Shown here piece by piece: positions 47,966 through 57,329 of a DNA stretch of 64,000 nt. Source of the DNA: Gaiellasilicea sp037721555 (GTDB lineage: Bacteria; Actinomycetota; Thermoleophilia; Gaiellales; Gaiellaceae); assembly GCA_037721555.1 (NCBI GenBank), contig JBBJOI010000004.1, positions 62,001-126,000 on the forward strand, read 5' to 3'. The first letter of the stretch is position 1. Every line of letters starts with the position of its first letter. A program made the translations under genes and the position numbers. The notes under the pieces are model-generated. The model was given only the letters and a program-made list of their open reading frames with translations, did not search any database and was not told where the DNA came from.

Positions 47966-48853
47966 TGTAGCCTCAGGCTCTAGTTGAGAGTTGAGATCGC
48001 TTCCGACGACCGGCCGTTCCGGGACGCTGACGTCGACGTACCGCTCTTCGTCACCCAGGGTCGGCAGGATTCGGCGCGCCAGCTCCAGTTTCAGGGCTCG
48101 ATCGGAGTGGTTCCCGAGCCGGATCTCAGTCCCGGACCGAAGGACGAGCGTCAGCTCGGCGTCGCCGTAGCGCACGGACGCGACGTGCGCAGGAAGCGGC
48201 GCGCGCACGAGCGGTGCGACCGTCCGCACGACATCCCTCAGCGGGCCGGTGACGCGTTCGCCCGCCCCCAGCACGACGCTCGCCGTCAGCCAGAGCCTCG
48301 GCAGGCGCGGGCGGGCTCCACGCTCGAGGGGCGCCAGCACGCGACCGCTCGCGGAGACGAGCCACGACTGCCCGCCCTGCCGGAGGACGGCCACGGGGCG
48401 CTCGGGCACGACGATGGCGCGAAGCGTGTGGGGGAACGCGCGATCGAACCTGACCGCCGCGACGGTCGGGATGGCCTCGACCACGGCCTCCAGGCCGACC
48501 AGATCGAGGGCAAGGAGGCTCGAGCCACGGGCGGAGGCGAGCGCGTGGGTGACCTGCGCCCCGACGTGCGCGGGCGGGCCCTCGACCGCGACCACCTCGA
48601 CGGCGAACGCAGAGGTGCCGCGGGCGAGGGCATACGACCCGCACGCGAGCACGAGAAGTGCCAGCCCAAGGAGGACGGACCGGCCGGAGGGGGCGAGCCG
48701 CGTCAGCTCCAGGCGATCGCCGACACGCGTTCCTGTTCGCAAGCGGCCAAAGAGATCCCGACCGCGCGAGGAACCTGGCGAGAGCGGGACGACGGCGGAT
48801 CCCGCACGCGCACGCCGGCGCGAGCTTCTCCGCGGTCTCGCTCCTCCGGCCAT
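47948..48853 (-). CDS. ftsQ: Cell division protein FtsQ/DivIB
   Basis: 301 residues from ATG 48853. Basic cytoplasmic N-terminus, one membrane segment (SVLLGLALLVLACGSYALAR, about 60-79), then a POTRA domain with FAVEVVAVEGPPAHVGAQVT and FPHTLRAIVVPERPVAVLRQ, and the beta domain WLVSASGRVLAPLERGARPR. It links FtsZ-ring assembly to septal wall synthesis. It is the first cell-division gene after the MoxR/vWA insert. The N-terminus could be shorter. Confidence 0.88.
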   Translation of the reverse strand: MAGGARPRRSSRRRARAGSAVVPLSPGSSRGRDLFGRLRTGTRVGDRLELTRLAPSGRSVLLGLALLVLACGSYALARGTSAFAVEVVAVEGPPAHVGAQVTHALASARGSSLLALDLVGLEAVVEAIPTVAAVRFDRAFPHTLRAIVVPERPVAVLRQGGQSWLVSASGRVLAPLERGARPRLPRLWLTASVVLGAGERVTGPLRDVVRTVAPLVRAPLPAHVASVRYGDAELTLVLRSGTEIRLGNHSDRALKLELARRILPTLGDEERYVDVSVPERPVVGSDLNSQLEPEATVSTIP

Positions 48854-48946
48854 AAACGCGCTTTCGCCGCCATCGCGAGGCTTCCTACGCCCTGAGAACC
48901 CATTTCAGATTGAAGCCTTGAGCCGGTGGAGCGTCAGTTCTGTGTT

Positions 48947-49896
48947 CTAGAGGTTTCGCCGCCCGATGATGAGGCCCAGCGGCAGCACCGCGGCGAGCGT
49001 GAGGTAGGGCATCAGCGCGAGGAGGTCGCGCTGCGAGCGCGATCGGGTCGGGCCCTCGCCGAGCTCCGCCTGCGCTGTTCGACGATGGTCGCACTCTCGT
49101 CCTCGGAGAACATCGTACCTTCGACTGCAGCTGCGAACCGCGCGAGCGTCTCGCGGCTCTGCGGATCGGAACGGTAATCGGGCTCGGGCCTGGAGGTCAG
49201 GAAGATCGACTCGTTCGCTCTCCACACGTGGACGAAGATCGTCCGGATGCGCGCCTTCCTGAACGCAGCCGGCAGCTCGGCTCGGACGCCTTCCGTCTCG
49301 CCGTCGGTGAGGACGATCAGGAGGCGCTTGCGCGTCGTGGGCAGGAAGTAGCCTTGCCGGCCGACGGCGGCCAGCCCGTTGAGGTCTGTGGCGAGCCTCG
49401 AGTAGCTCGATGGCGGCGGGCGCTCGATGGCGATCGAGCGAGCGAGCGTCGACCTGAACGTGGAGCCGTCGATCGTCGGGAAGAGGTGTGGGAGCGCTCG
49501 ATCGGTGAGGGAGCCGACGCCTGCGCGAACCTGCGGCAGAGCTGCGCGGATGTCGCGCGCGATGCGCCGGGCTCGGTCGAATCGGGTCGGCTCGCCCGCT
49601 CCTGCGGAGGCGTACATCGAACGCGTCGTGTCGAAGACGAACAGGACCTCGGCATCGGCCCGCTCCTGCCGCGCCTGCGCCCGGTCGATGACGGGTTGCG
49701 CCGCTGCGATTCCGGTGAGTATGGACACCGCAGCGAGTGCGATGAGCAGCGTGCGGCCCGCTCCGGGATCGGTCAAGCCGAGCGTGTCCCGGACTTGCTT
49801 CGCGCGACGCTCCCGCAGCGCGAAGAACCCGAGCGGGAGCAGCCCGGCGAGCGCGACGAGCGCACCGAGCGGCGTCAGGAACGAGAGCGCGCTCAA
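48947..49896 (-). pseudogene. von Willebrand A domain membrane protein (BatA-like), one frameshift
   Basis: TTG 49896 starts MSALSFLTPLGALVALAGLL (TM1); a second segment follows (LLIALAAVSILTGIAAAQPV). MIDAS DxTxS is in VLFVFDTTRSMYA, with a later LTDGETE. The uninterrupted frame ends at 49012 in a basic tail without homology. The next frame gives QAELGEGPTRSRSQRDLLAL then MPYLTLAAVLPLGLIIGRRN, the C-terminal TM of this family, ending 48947. One base missing near 49075 reconciles them. It probably acts as an envelope-stress or chaperone-like protein with MoxR. Confidence 0.7.
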
Positions 49897-49898
49897 GG

Positions 49899-50524
49899 TC
49901 AGTAGCCGCTGCCGGGCTGACCCAGGCCGGCCCGCTCGCCGGTGTTGCGACCGCCCGACGGCGCGGGCCCGCCGAGGCTCGCCGCCTTCGCGATCCGCAG
50001 TGCCTGCTCGAGGTTGAGCTTCGCGTCCGAGTTCGACGGGTCGATCTCGACCGCGTTCCGGAAGGAGCCGATCGCGCCCCTGATCAGATCGGACAACGCC
50101 TCGGGGTCTCTGGGTGCGAGTCGCTCATCGAGCGCGAGCACGCCGATCATGTTGGCCGCGCGCGACCGCCGTCGCGCATCCGGATCGCTGCGCCTCAGGC
50201 GGGCGAGGCCGAGCTGTGTCTCGGCGCGGAGCGACTCAACCCGCTGGAAATCGAGCGCGACGCGCGGGCGTACGCGGGCGTAGCCCTGCAGTTGCCGGCG
50301 GAAGGCGAGGTCGTCGCTCCCCTCGAGCGTCGCCTCGGTGGTTTGAAGGGAAGGAGCGTCTCCGGGTCGGAGAAGCGTGACTGGCTCGGGGAGGCGAGGA
50401 AGCGAACGTCCTGGGCTTCGAGTCCTCGGCTCCAGCGCAGCAGATCGAGCGCGAAGACGACGAGCACCGCCCCCGCGGCGAGCGCGAGCAGAGCGGCGGC
50501 CCGGGTCACGTGTGCGCGTGTCAT
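49899..50524 (-). pseudogene. Membrane-anchored TPR-like protein, one frameshift
   Basis: ATG 50524 (ATGA overlap with the vWA gene stop) reads MTRAHVTRAAALLALAAGAV and VFALDLLRWSRGLEAQD, a signal anchor and start. After FSDPETLLPFK the frame changes, and TTEATLEGSDDLAFRRQLQG then RVESLRAETQLGLARLRRSD and the TPR-like GSFRNAVEIDPSNSDAKLNL continue to 49899. The shift lies in an AAA run (about 50344), likely an AAAA in the true sequence. It resembles the BatB/C-type TPR partner of Bat operons. Confidence 0.65.
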
Positions 50525-51348
50525 GCCCTCGCCCTCGCGAGTGCGGTCAGCCGGAGGCGGCCGCAGGCCCGCTCGTTCGCGGCGAGGAGCAGCGCGAGCG
50601 CGAGGGCGAGCCCGACGAAGAGCCACGGCATGTTCTCCTCCGCCAGCCGAAGGGTGGCGCCCGAGCGGCCGGCCGCGACCGCGGTCGCCTCGTCGAGCTC
50701 GATGAAGACGTCCCCTCCGACAACCGCCTCGAAGAAGCGCTTTTGCTCCTCCCGCGCGCCCAGCGGCAGGATTCGCACCTCGGTTCCCTCGCTTCGCAGC
50801 TCGGCGAGCGCGGCCGTCAGCCGCGGGCCATCGTCGGGAAAGAACTCGAGATCGCTGGCGAGCACGATCGTCCCCCGCTCGATCCGGTCCCGCTCGAGCA
50901 CCTGCCGGGCGGTCTCGAGGCCGACCGCGAGGTTGGTACCGGTTTGGAAGCTCTCCCAGGGATTGTCGACGCTCTTGGCAGAGAAGAAGCGGATCATCGG
51001 CGCCAGATCCTTGCCCGGCGTGCCGGGTGGGACGAGCTCGTAGGCGGTGTCGGAGAAGACGATCACGCCGGTCGGCTCATCCGCGGCCGCGATGCGGCGG
51101 AGCAGCTGCCCGAACTCGGGCTGGAGGCCGGCGCTCGCCGACAGGTCGAGGACGATCATCCCGGTCGTGCCCGCGGGCAGGAGCGGGTCGGGCTGAGCGT
51201 CCCGGCTCCACGCGAGGACGAGGGCGGCGACGAGAACCGCGGCCAGGGCGACCCCGAGCAGCAGCCGCAAGACGGTTGTCCGCAGGAGCGGCCGCCGGAG
51301 CGCCTCGAGCTCCCCGTACGGGAGCCCCGGCTCACGCAGCCCGACCAT
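50521..51348 (-). CDS. von Willebrand A domain membrane protein (BatA/B-like)
   Basis: 275 residues from ATG 51348. TM1 TTVLRLLLGVALAAVLVAAL; vWA MIDAS DLSAS in GMIVLDLSASAGLQPEFGQL with TGVIVFSDTAYELVPPG; C-terminal TM MPWLFVGLALALALLLAANE. Divalent-metal-dependent protein binding outside the membrane is expected. It overlaps the preceding gene by 17 bp and the next by 4 bp. Confidence 0.85.
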   Translation of the reverse strand: MVGLREPGLPYGELEALRRPLLRTTVLRLLLGVALAAVLVAALVLAWSRDAQPDPLLPAGTTGMIVLDLSASAGLQPEFGQLLRRIAAADEPTGVIVFSDTAYELVPPGTPGKDLAPMIRFFSAKSVDNPWESFQTGTNLAVGLETARQVLERDRIERGTIVLASDLEFFPDDGPRLTAALAELRSEGTEVRILPLGAREEQKRFFEAVVGGDVFIELDEATAVAAGRSGATLRLAEENMPWLFVGLALALALLLAANERACGRLRLTALARARA

Positions 51349-52297
51349 CGCCTCTTCCCGCCAGCGTCCGGCGCGCCTGATCGCCGGCCTCTCCGGCCTC
51401 CTTACCCGCGGGAGACGGCTCCGCCCACGCGAGCTCGCGTGTCGACTCTGCGAGCGGCTCGACGCCACCGTGCTCGAGCACGACCGCGAGCGCCTCGAGT
51501 GCCTTCCGCCGTTCCTCGGGGTCGTCTCGGCGAGCAGTCCAATCGACCAGCAGGAGCGCGCGCTCGAGCTGCGACAGCGGCCCCCGCCGGCGCACCGCCC
51601 GCCAGCGCGCAACGACCGCGCGGCCGAGGAGGACAGCCGGGAAGAGCGCGAGCAGGAAGGCCGCGCCGAGCGCGATCCCGGCGAGTAGCGCCGGCCGGGC
51701 ACGGTACGTTCGGTCGGGCGGCTCGAGGCTCGCAACGAACGCGCCCTCCGAACCCGGTCGCGAGTCCGGCTCGAGGCCTTCGAGCCGCGCCGTGTTGATG
51801 CGGGAGACGACTTCGATGATCGGGAAGCGCTTGCTGAGGAGGACCGGTGTGCTCCCGTCGTCCTCCTCGTAGACGATGTCTATCGACGGCAGCCGGATCC
51901 CGTACCGCTCCGCCCGACCCTCCTCCTGCGCGCCCAGCGCTGTCCGGAAGCGAGGCGCGATGCAGCCGATGTGGAGGCAGCGGAGCTCTGCCTCGTAGCG
52001 GAGGTGTACGAGCCTGCCGACCTCGCGCCGCGTCGTCAGGACGCCGTCGACCGGCTCGTAGGGCGTGAAGCGCAGCCGCACCTCGAGCCGATCCGCCTCG
52101 AACTGCTCGGGGTCGAGCACGACGTCGAAGCGAGCCACGACCGGATCGGCGAAGAGGTGCGTGCTTGGCGAGAGCGACGCGGTCGCGACGAGGCCGCGGC
52201 CACCTGGCAACGGCTCCTCCTGGGGCCGCTCCTGCGCGGCCGCGGCGGGAGCGAGCAGGAGGAGCGCGAGCAAGGAGAGCAGCGCGCGGCCTACCAC
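51332..52297 (-). CDS. BatD-like membrane protein
   Basis: 321 residues from GTG 52297. Signal peptide VGRALLSLLALLLLAPAAAA, an extracytoplasmic beta-rich domain (ASLSPSTHLFADPVVARFDV, then EVRLRFTPYEPVDGVLTTRR), a TM ALLAGIALGAAFLLALFPAV and a cytoplasmic tail. The position between DUF58 and the vWA genes is that of BatD in Bat operons, but sequence similarity to BatD is weak. Function unknown. Confidence 0.65.
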   Translation of the reverse strand: MVGRALLSLLALLLLAPAAAAQERPQEEPLPGGRGLVATASLSPSTHLFADPVVARFDVVLDPEQFEADRLEVRLRFTPYEPVDGVLTTRREVGRLVHLRYEAELRCLHIGCIAPRFRTALGAQEEGRAERYGIRLPSIDIVYEEDDGSTPVLLSKRFPIIEVVSRINTARLEGLEPDSRPGSEGAFVASLEPPDRTYRARPALLAGIALGAAFLLALFPAVLLGRAVVARWRAVRRRGPLSQLERALLLVDWTARRDDPEERRKALEALAVVLEHGGVEPLAESTRELAWAEPSPAGKEAGEAGDQARRTLAGRGDGRAA

Positions 52298-53202
52298 GGG
52301 CGGCCGCGAGTCCGGCGCCGTCTGTCGGCCCAGGCGAGGAACGCCGAGAAGACGCCGCGCAGCTCACTCGTCTCCACCAGCACCGGCTCGAGGTCGAGGC
52401 TGCGCAACGTCCGAACGAGCTCCGCGCGGCGCTCTTCGTTGGCGCGTCGCCGCCCAGCCGCCTCCGCGCGCGTCAGCTCTGCGTACCGCGTCTTCCCCGT
52501 CGCCGGATCCGCGAACGGGATCACGATCCCACCGATGTCCGGGAAGCTCTGCTCCCAGACGGGATCCTGAACGACGACCGGGATCACGTCCCAGCGGCGG
52601 GCGAGCACCCGCAGCCAGAGCGCACGCGACGGCGAGGTCGAGAAGTCCGAGACGACGAACACGAACGTCCCCGACGGCACGTCACGTCGGTGACGAACCA
52701 GCTCCTCCAGCCCGCGCTCGAGCGCGTCGGGAGGCGCACGGAACGGACGCTCGAGGTCGAGCTGGTGCAGCGTCCGGTGGCTCGTCGGCGGCCGCCAGAA
52801 CGACTCGCCGGAGCCGAGATCGAAGTAGCCGGTATAGCCCTGCACGGCGAGCGCGCTGTCTGCGATCAGCCGCAGGATCACGCGCACGGCCTCGGGCTTC
52901 TGCAGCCACGGCCAGCCCGGCGGGTAGAGCGACATCGACGGACGCCGGTCGCTGAGGACGACGATGCGCGGCGCCTCGTCCGCGTAGTGCTCGCGGACGA
53001 CGAACTCGTCACTCCCGCGGGCACGCGAGAGCTTGGCCGACGCCGGCCAGTCGATCGCCTTGACGTCGTCGCCTCGCCGGTACGGCCGCGAACCCGCGAT
53101 GTCGGAGCCGGTGCCCCGGCGCGTGCTGTGCAGGGCGCCGTAGGCGAGGCCGGCCAGCCGCCGCTTCGGCTGCAGCGGGAAGGTGAGCTGCGGCTGCGCC
53201 AA
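52291..53202 (-). CDS. DUF58-domain protein
   Basis: 303 residues from TTG 53202. RRGTGSDIAGSRPYRRGDDV then KAIDWPASAKLSRARGSDEF is the DUF58 hallmark (G-S-x-F/I-x-G-x-R-x-Y-x-x-GD-x-x-x-I-DW). The second half, PRIVVLSDRRPSMSLYPPGW and GTFVFVVSDFSTSPSRALWL, is vWA-like. It is usually encoded directly after moxR, as here (2 bp after its stop). Confidence 0.88.
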   Translation of the reverse strand: MAQPQLTFPLQPKRRLAGLAYGALHSTRRGTGSDIAGSRPYRRGDDVKAIDWPASAKLSRARGSDEFVVREHYADEAPRIVVLSDRRPSMSLYPPGWPWLQKPEAVRVILRLIADSALAVQGYTGYFDLGSGESFWRPPTSHRTLHQLDLERPFRAPPDALERGLEELVRHRRDVPSGTFVFVVSDFSTSPSRALWLRVLARRWDVIPVVVQDPVWEQSFPDIGGIVIPFADPATGKTRYAELTRAEAAGRRRANEERRAELVRTLRSLDLEPVLVETSELRGVFSAFLAWADRRRRTRGRPW

Positions 53203-53204
53203 GC

Positions 53205-54211
53205 CTATCCCGCGACGGCGAGGGTCTCGTCCAGATCGTCGCCCGGGCGCGGGGCCTGCTCGAAGCAGCGCTCCCGCAGAGAATCCATCGCCGCCGCCCA
53301 GCCCAGCTCCCGCGACTCGGCGACGAAGCTCGGCGTGAAGACGATCCGGTGCCCGACCACCGAGAGGAAGAGCAGCTCGACGTCGGTCGGCGTGACATAC
53401 GCTCGCCCCTCGAGCAGTGCCCACGCACGCGAGACACGCTCGAGCGCGAGGCTCCCGCGGACCGACGCGCCGACCTCCACCCCCTCGAGCGTGCGGGTGG
53501 AGCGAACGAGGCGGACGATCCAGCGCCGCAGCACCGGATCGATGTAGACGCGCGTGGCGGCGAGCTGCAGCTCGTCGAGCTCGGCAAGAGTCAGCACCGA
53601 CGTGAGTCGGGTGAGCGGATGGTGCGAGACCTGCTCTTCCAGGATCAGCACCTCGTCGTCCTCGCCCGGGTAGCCGAGCGCCGTCTTCAGGAAGAAGCGG
53701 TCGAGCTGCGCCTCCGGCAGGGGAAACGTTCCTTCCTGCTCGATCGGGTTCTCGGTCGCGAGCAGCAAGAACGGATTCGGCATGGCACGAGTCGTCCCGT
53801 CGGCGGTGACCTGTTGCTCGGCCATCGCCTCGAGGAGCGCCGACTGCGTCTTCGGCATGGCGCGGTTGATCTCGTCGACCAGCACGACGTTGGCGAAGAT
53901 CGGGCCCGGCCGGAACTCGAACTCCCGCTCCTTCTGGTCGAACACCGACAACCCCGTGACGTCGGTCGGCTGCAGATCCGGTGTGCACTGGATCCTCGTC
54001 GTGGTCGCACCCTCGACCGAGCCCGGATCGCCCGCGCCAGTACCGTCTTCGCCGTTCCGGGGACGTCCTCCAGCAGCACGTGCCCGCCCGCGATCAGCGC
54101 CGCCAGCACGAGCTTCACCTCCTCGCGCTTCCCGTGCACCACCGTCTCGACGTTGTCGAGGAACCGGGTGGCGAGCTCGCAGGCCTGGTCGAAGTCCGCG
54201 GCCTGCGTCAT
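53205..54211 (-). pseudogene. MoxR-type AAA+ ATPase, one frameshift
   Basis: ATG 54211 starts MTQAADFDQACELATRFLDN; Walker A is GHVLLEDVPGTAKTVLARAI. Near 54024 the frame shifts (a base is missing in CGGGC|TCGG). The rest, SVEGATTTRIQCTPDLQPTD, then Walker B NVVLVDEINRA with MPKTQSALLEAMAEQQVTAD, continues to 53205. Restored length is about 336. MoxR ATPases act as chaperones for partner vWA proteins. Start overlaps the previous stop (ATGA). Because the flanking genes are intact, a sequencing error is likely. Confidence 0.8.
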
Positions 54212-55449
54212 GTGCGCACGAGCTGGCTGTAGCCGGCGAGGTAGCAGGGCCCGGCCTGCGAGCGCGGGAAGAAGGCTCGCAGCAGCGAACTCTTCGGAAC
54301 TGAAAGCCTGAACTTCTGGAACGTGTTGACGAATGAGGAGCCAGCGGTCGAGGATGTGTCCGTCAGCACAACCTTCCGACTCGGCTTCCAGCTACCGAGC
54401 CGCTGTTCGAATCGTTCAATCACGACGTACTTGCGCCAAAACTGAAGCTTCGCGCCCACCACGACCGAGAATCTGCTCGAAGATCCGCCCAGCCGCCGCA
54501 GGCTGACGTACGGCCTGTCCTGAACAGCAACCGGGCTGCTCCTCTGGTTGTTCCAGGCCGCGCGGACAGAGGCCGAGATATTTGGATCGAAGAGGTCGTA
54601 CGACCAGCCACCACCCTCCTGCGTCCGGGCAGCCGCGACCTCCCGGAAGGAGGTCTGGCCGCAGTCCTTGGCCTCGATCGTGACGATCTCCTCGGCCTTC
54701 TCGCTGTCCACCGAGCCGTAGAGCGTGAGCTTCTGCCCTCGGCCGAGCACGGTCGGGCGCGCGAGGATGGTGACGGGTTCCGAGGCGACCACGAGGCGGT
54801 TGAGCTGCCGCTGAGCGACCTCGATCGTCTCCGCCGAAGGCGTGGCCGCGCCGAAGTGGATCTGAGCATCGACGTTGTAGCCTCCGACGCCCGCGCGGAT
54901 CCGGTAGACACGCCGATCGCTGGATTGAGAAGCGACTGATGCGTGGCGAAGCGACAGCGGCAGGTCGTGACGATCGAAGCCGGCGTCGCTCGCCGGATCG
55001 CCGCGGATCGCAAAGGTCGCGAAGATCAAGATCCCCTTTCCCGGAAGGGACGCGCCGGTCGCACGGGCGGTAGCTCGGAGATCTGCGCTCGCGCGGAGCG
55101 GCACGTTGGCTGCGACGGCACTCGCGGCATCCCGCTGACCGACCGCCGTCGACTGGACGACTGTCCAGCCTCTTGCCGGCAGGAAGCCCAGCCCGACCAG
55201 GCTCGTCTTCGCGCTTCCCTCCTCCGTGTTCCAGGCGCCGAGCCCGAAGCCGAAGCCGCTTGCGAGCAAGACAGCTACCACCCCGGCGAGCGCCCAGCGA
55301 ACGTGGAGAGGGCGCCAGAACCGCGCTCGGCGTCCGCTCGCGACGTCGATGCGACGCTGCAGCAGCCTGCGAGCACGCCCCTCGCTGGACCCACTCGGCT
55401 CCGCGATCTCCCGGCCCAGGTCCTTCAGTCGCTCGAGCTCGTCAGCCAC
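54208..55449 (-). CDS. Membrane protein paired with sigma factor 1 (anti-sigma-like)
   Basis: 413 residues. Cytoplasmic N-terminus of about 48 residues (ELERLKDLGREIAEPSGSSE), one TM (WALAGVVAVLLASGFGFGLG, about 51-70), then a large extracytoplasmic domain of about 340 residues. It is a clear paralogue of the protein at 56074-57312: GLGFLPARGWTVVQS, YNVDAQIHFGAATPS, QRQLNRLVVASE and a PCYLAG end. No canonical zinc anti-sigma (HxxxCxxC) motif is seen. Its GTG start overlaps the sigma gene by 8 bp, so control of that sigma is likely but inferred. Confidence 0.75.
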   Translation of the reverse strand: MADELERLKDLGREIAEPSGSSEGRARRLLQRRIDVASGRRARFWRPLHVRWALAGVVAVLLASGFGFGLGAWNTEEGSAKTSLVGLGFLPARGWTVVQSTAVGQRDAASAVAANVPLRASADLRATARATGASLPGKGILIFATFAIRGDPASDAGFDRHDLPLSLRHASVASQSSDRRVYRIRAGVGGYNVDAQIHFGAATPSAETIEVAQRQLNRLVVASEPVTILARPTVLGRGQKLTLYGSVDSEKAEEIVTIEAKDCGQTSFREVAAARTQEGGGWSYDLFDPNISASVRAAWNNQRSSPVAVQDRPYVSLRRLGGSSSRFSVVVGAKLQFWRKYVVIERFEQRLGSWKPSRKVVLTDTSSTAGSSFVNTFQKFRLSVPKSSLLRAFFPRSQAGPCYLAGYSQLVRT

Positions 55450-56041
55450 TTCGCGCCTCCGTTCTCGGTAGCTCGATGACGTTGTCGTCCGACCGGGGCT
55501 CGAGCGCCTGCCGGAGCTTGCGTCGCGCTCGGTGCAGGCGCGACCGGACCGTCCCGACCGGGATCTTCAGAACGCTCGCGACCTCGACATACGTCAGCTC
55601 GCCCCAGGCAACGAGGAGCAGCGCCTCACGGTCGTAGTCGTCAAGTCGCTCCAGAGCTAACGCCAGCCTCTGCCGTGACGTGGTTGCGTCCAGCCTTCGC
55701 GTCGCCGCATCTGCAGGGTGCTCGCCCGGTTCGGGCTCTCGGAGTGCCGCCAGTGCCCGCAGCTGGCGCCCTTCACTCCGACGGTGGTGTGCGAGGAGAT
55801 TGACCGCGATCCCGAGCAGCCACGGAAGGGCTCGCTCGGCTGCTCGATCGTAGGAGGAACGGCGCTCGAAGGCGCGCGTGAAGGTCTCAGCGGCGAGGTC
55901 GTCGGCGATCGCCTGCCCCACGCGCCTGCTGAGGTAGCCGTACACAGGGCGGTAGTAGCGCTCGAAGATGACCGTGAAGATCTGCGGCTCTGACAGCGAG
56001 CGCTCGAACACCGCACCGTCGGTCGGCTCCAATCCGTTCAT
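55442..56041 (-). CDS. ECF-type RNA polymerase sigma factor 1
   Basis: 199 residues from ATG 56041. Region 2: FERYYRPVYGYLSRRVGQAI, DDLAAETFTRAFERRSSYDR, PWLLGIAVNLLAHHRRSEGR. Region 4: ALERLDDYDREALLLVAWGE, LTYVEVASVLKIPVGTVRSR, LHRARRKLRQAL. It redirects RNA polymerase to specific promoters. It pairs with the downstream membrane protein and forms a twin with the sigma at 57330. Confidence 0.88.
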   Translation of the reverse strand: MNGLEPTDGAVFERSLSEPQIFTVIFERYYRPVYGYLSRRVGQAIADDLAAETFTRAFERRSSYDRAAERALPWLLGIAVNLLAHHRRSEGRQLRALAALREPEPGEHPADAATRRLDATTSRQRLALALERLDDYDREALLLVAWGELTYVEVASVLKIPVGTVRSRLHRARRKLRQALEPRSDDNVIELPRTEARSG

Positions 56042-56073
56042 CACCGGGTATTTCCCGCAGACCGCCAGTCGGT

Positions 56074-57312
56074 TCACGCTCGAATCAGGTTGCTCGAGGC
56101 CGCGAGGTAGCACGGCCGCGCCTGCGAGAGCGCGAAGGAGGCTCTGAGCAGCGTGCCTTTCGGCACGTTGAGAGCGAATTTCTCCCTCGCCGATTCGCCG
56201 TAGCTGTTGTCGGTCAGCCGGACGGTTCGCAGCTTGACCCACGTGCCCACCCGGCGGTCGTAGCGCTGGATCTCGACCCGCCTGCGCCAGAAGTTCGCGA
56301 CCGCGTCGACTCTGACCTCGAACTGTCGCGGCAAGCCGGTCGGCTGCAGGAAGACGCCCGGGCGGGCGTACACGGTCACGCCCGTGCTGACGGCGTCGCC
56401 GGCCCTGGCACGGAAGACGGTGGTGGTACGGACTGACGCCTCTGTCGACCACCCCCCGCCCGCGCGCGTGCGAGCCACGCTCCCCCAGGGCCTGAAGGAG
56501 GAGGCATGCAGTCCACACTCCTTCCCTTCGACCGTGACCGACACGTCGGCCTTGCCACTCTCGACTGCCCCATAGACGGTCACGAAGGACTGGCCTCTGC
56601 GTAGCACCCGATCCCGTGCGGCGAGCGTGATCTGCTCCGAGGCGACCAGGAGCCGGTTCAGCTGCCGCTGCGCCCCGCCAATGGTGCCCGCTGAAGGAGC
56701 ACTACCGAAGTAGATCCAGGCGTCCACGTTGTAGGCACCGACGCCCGCACGCAGGCGGTACCGATCGAGTCGCCGCGGCGAAGCAAGAGGATCCTCGAGC
56801 CCGCTCACCTCTCGGGCGTCTGCGAAGCGCAGCGGCAGCTCACGCAACGGGAAGAAGTCATCGGCGTGAGGATTGCCCCGAAGGGTGAAGGTCCCGACGA
56901 CCACGACGCCGCTCTGAGGCAGCGCCGCGAGCGTTGCACGCGGAAGACCGCCGGGGGCATCGTCCGGGTGCAGCGGGACGTTGGCTGCGCTCGCCGTCGC
57001 GACCGTCGGGCCGGCCCCTTCCGACTGAACCACCGTCCATCCTTTTGCAGGCAGGAAGCCGAGCCCCACGAACTTCGTGCCGGCGTTGCCTTCGGGCGTC
57101 TTCCAGGCGCTGACACCGAAGCCGAACCCACTCCCGACCAGGAGCGCCAGCGCGACAGCGAGGCCCCACCGAAGGCGCAGCGGGCCGGCGCGCGTGACAG
57201 GCCGGGTTGCACCCGACGCAGTGCGGGCCATGGCTCGAAGCTCGGGTTCGTCCGGTGGTTCTGTCTGGCTGTCGAGCTCGCCGAGCAGCCGCTCGACCTC
57301 TCGCTCGTCCAT
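56074..57312 (-). CDS. Membrane protein paired with sigma factor 2 (anti-sigma-like)
   Basis: 412 residues from ATG 57312 with a GGAGGCGAG ribosome site. Cytoplasmic N-terminus DEREVERLLGELDSQTEPPD, TM WGLAVALALLVGSGFGFGVS (about 48-67), then a long extracytoplasmic domain similar to the one at 54208. Shared blocks: VGLGFLPAKGWTVVQS, AGVGAYNVDAWIYFGSAPSA, QRQLNRLLVASEQ, RPCYLAASSNLIRA. It is likely the cognate inhibitor or sensor of sigma factor 2. Confidence 0.75.
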   Translation of the reverse strand: MDEREVERLLGELDSQTEPPDEPELRAMARTASGATRPVTRAGPLRLRWGLAVALALLVGSGFGFGVSAWKTPEGNAGTKFVGLGFLPAKGWTVVQSEGAGPTVATASAANVPLHPDDAPGGLPRATLAALPQSGVVVVGTFTLRGNPHADDFFPLRELPLRFADAREVSGLEDPLASPRRLDRYRLRAGVGAYNVDAWIYFGSAPSAGTIGGAQRQLNRLLVASEQITLAARDRVLRRGQSFVTVYGAVESGKADVSVTVEGKECGLHASSFRPWGSVARTRAGGGWSTEASVRTTTVFRARAGDAVSTGVTVYARPGVFLQPTGLPRQFEVRVDAVANFWRRRVEIQRYDRRVGTWVKLRTVRLTDNSYGESAREKFALNVPKGTLLRASFALSQARPCYLAASSNLIRA

Positions 57313-57329
57313 CTGATCTCGCCTCCCTC

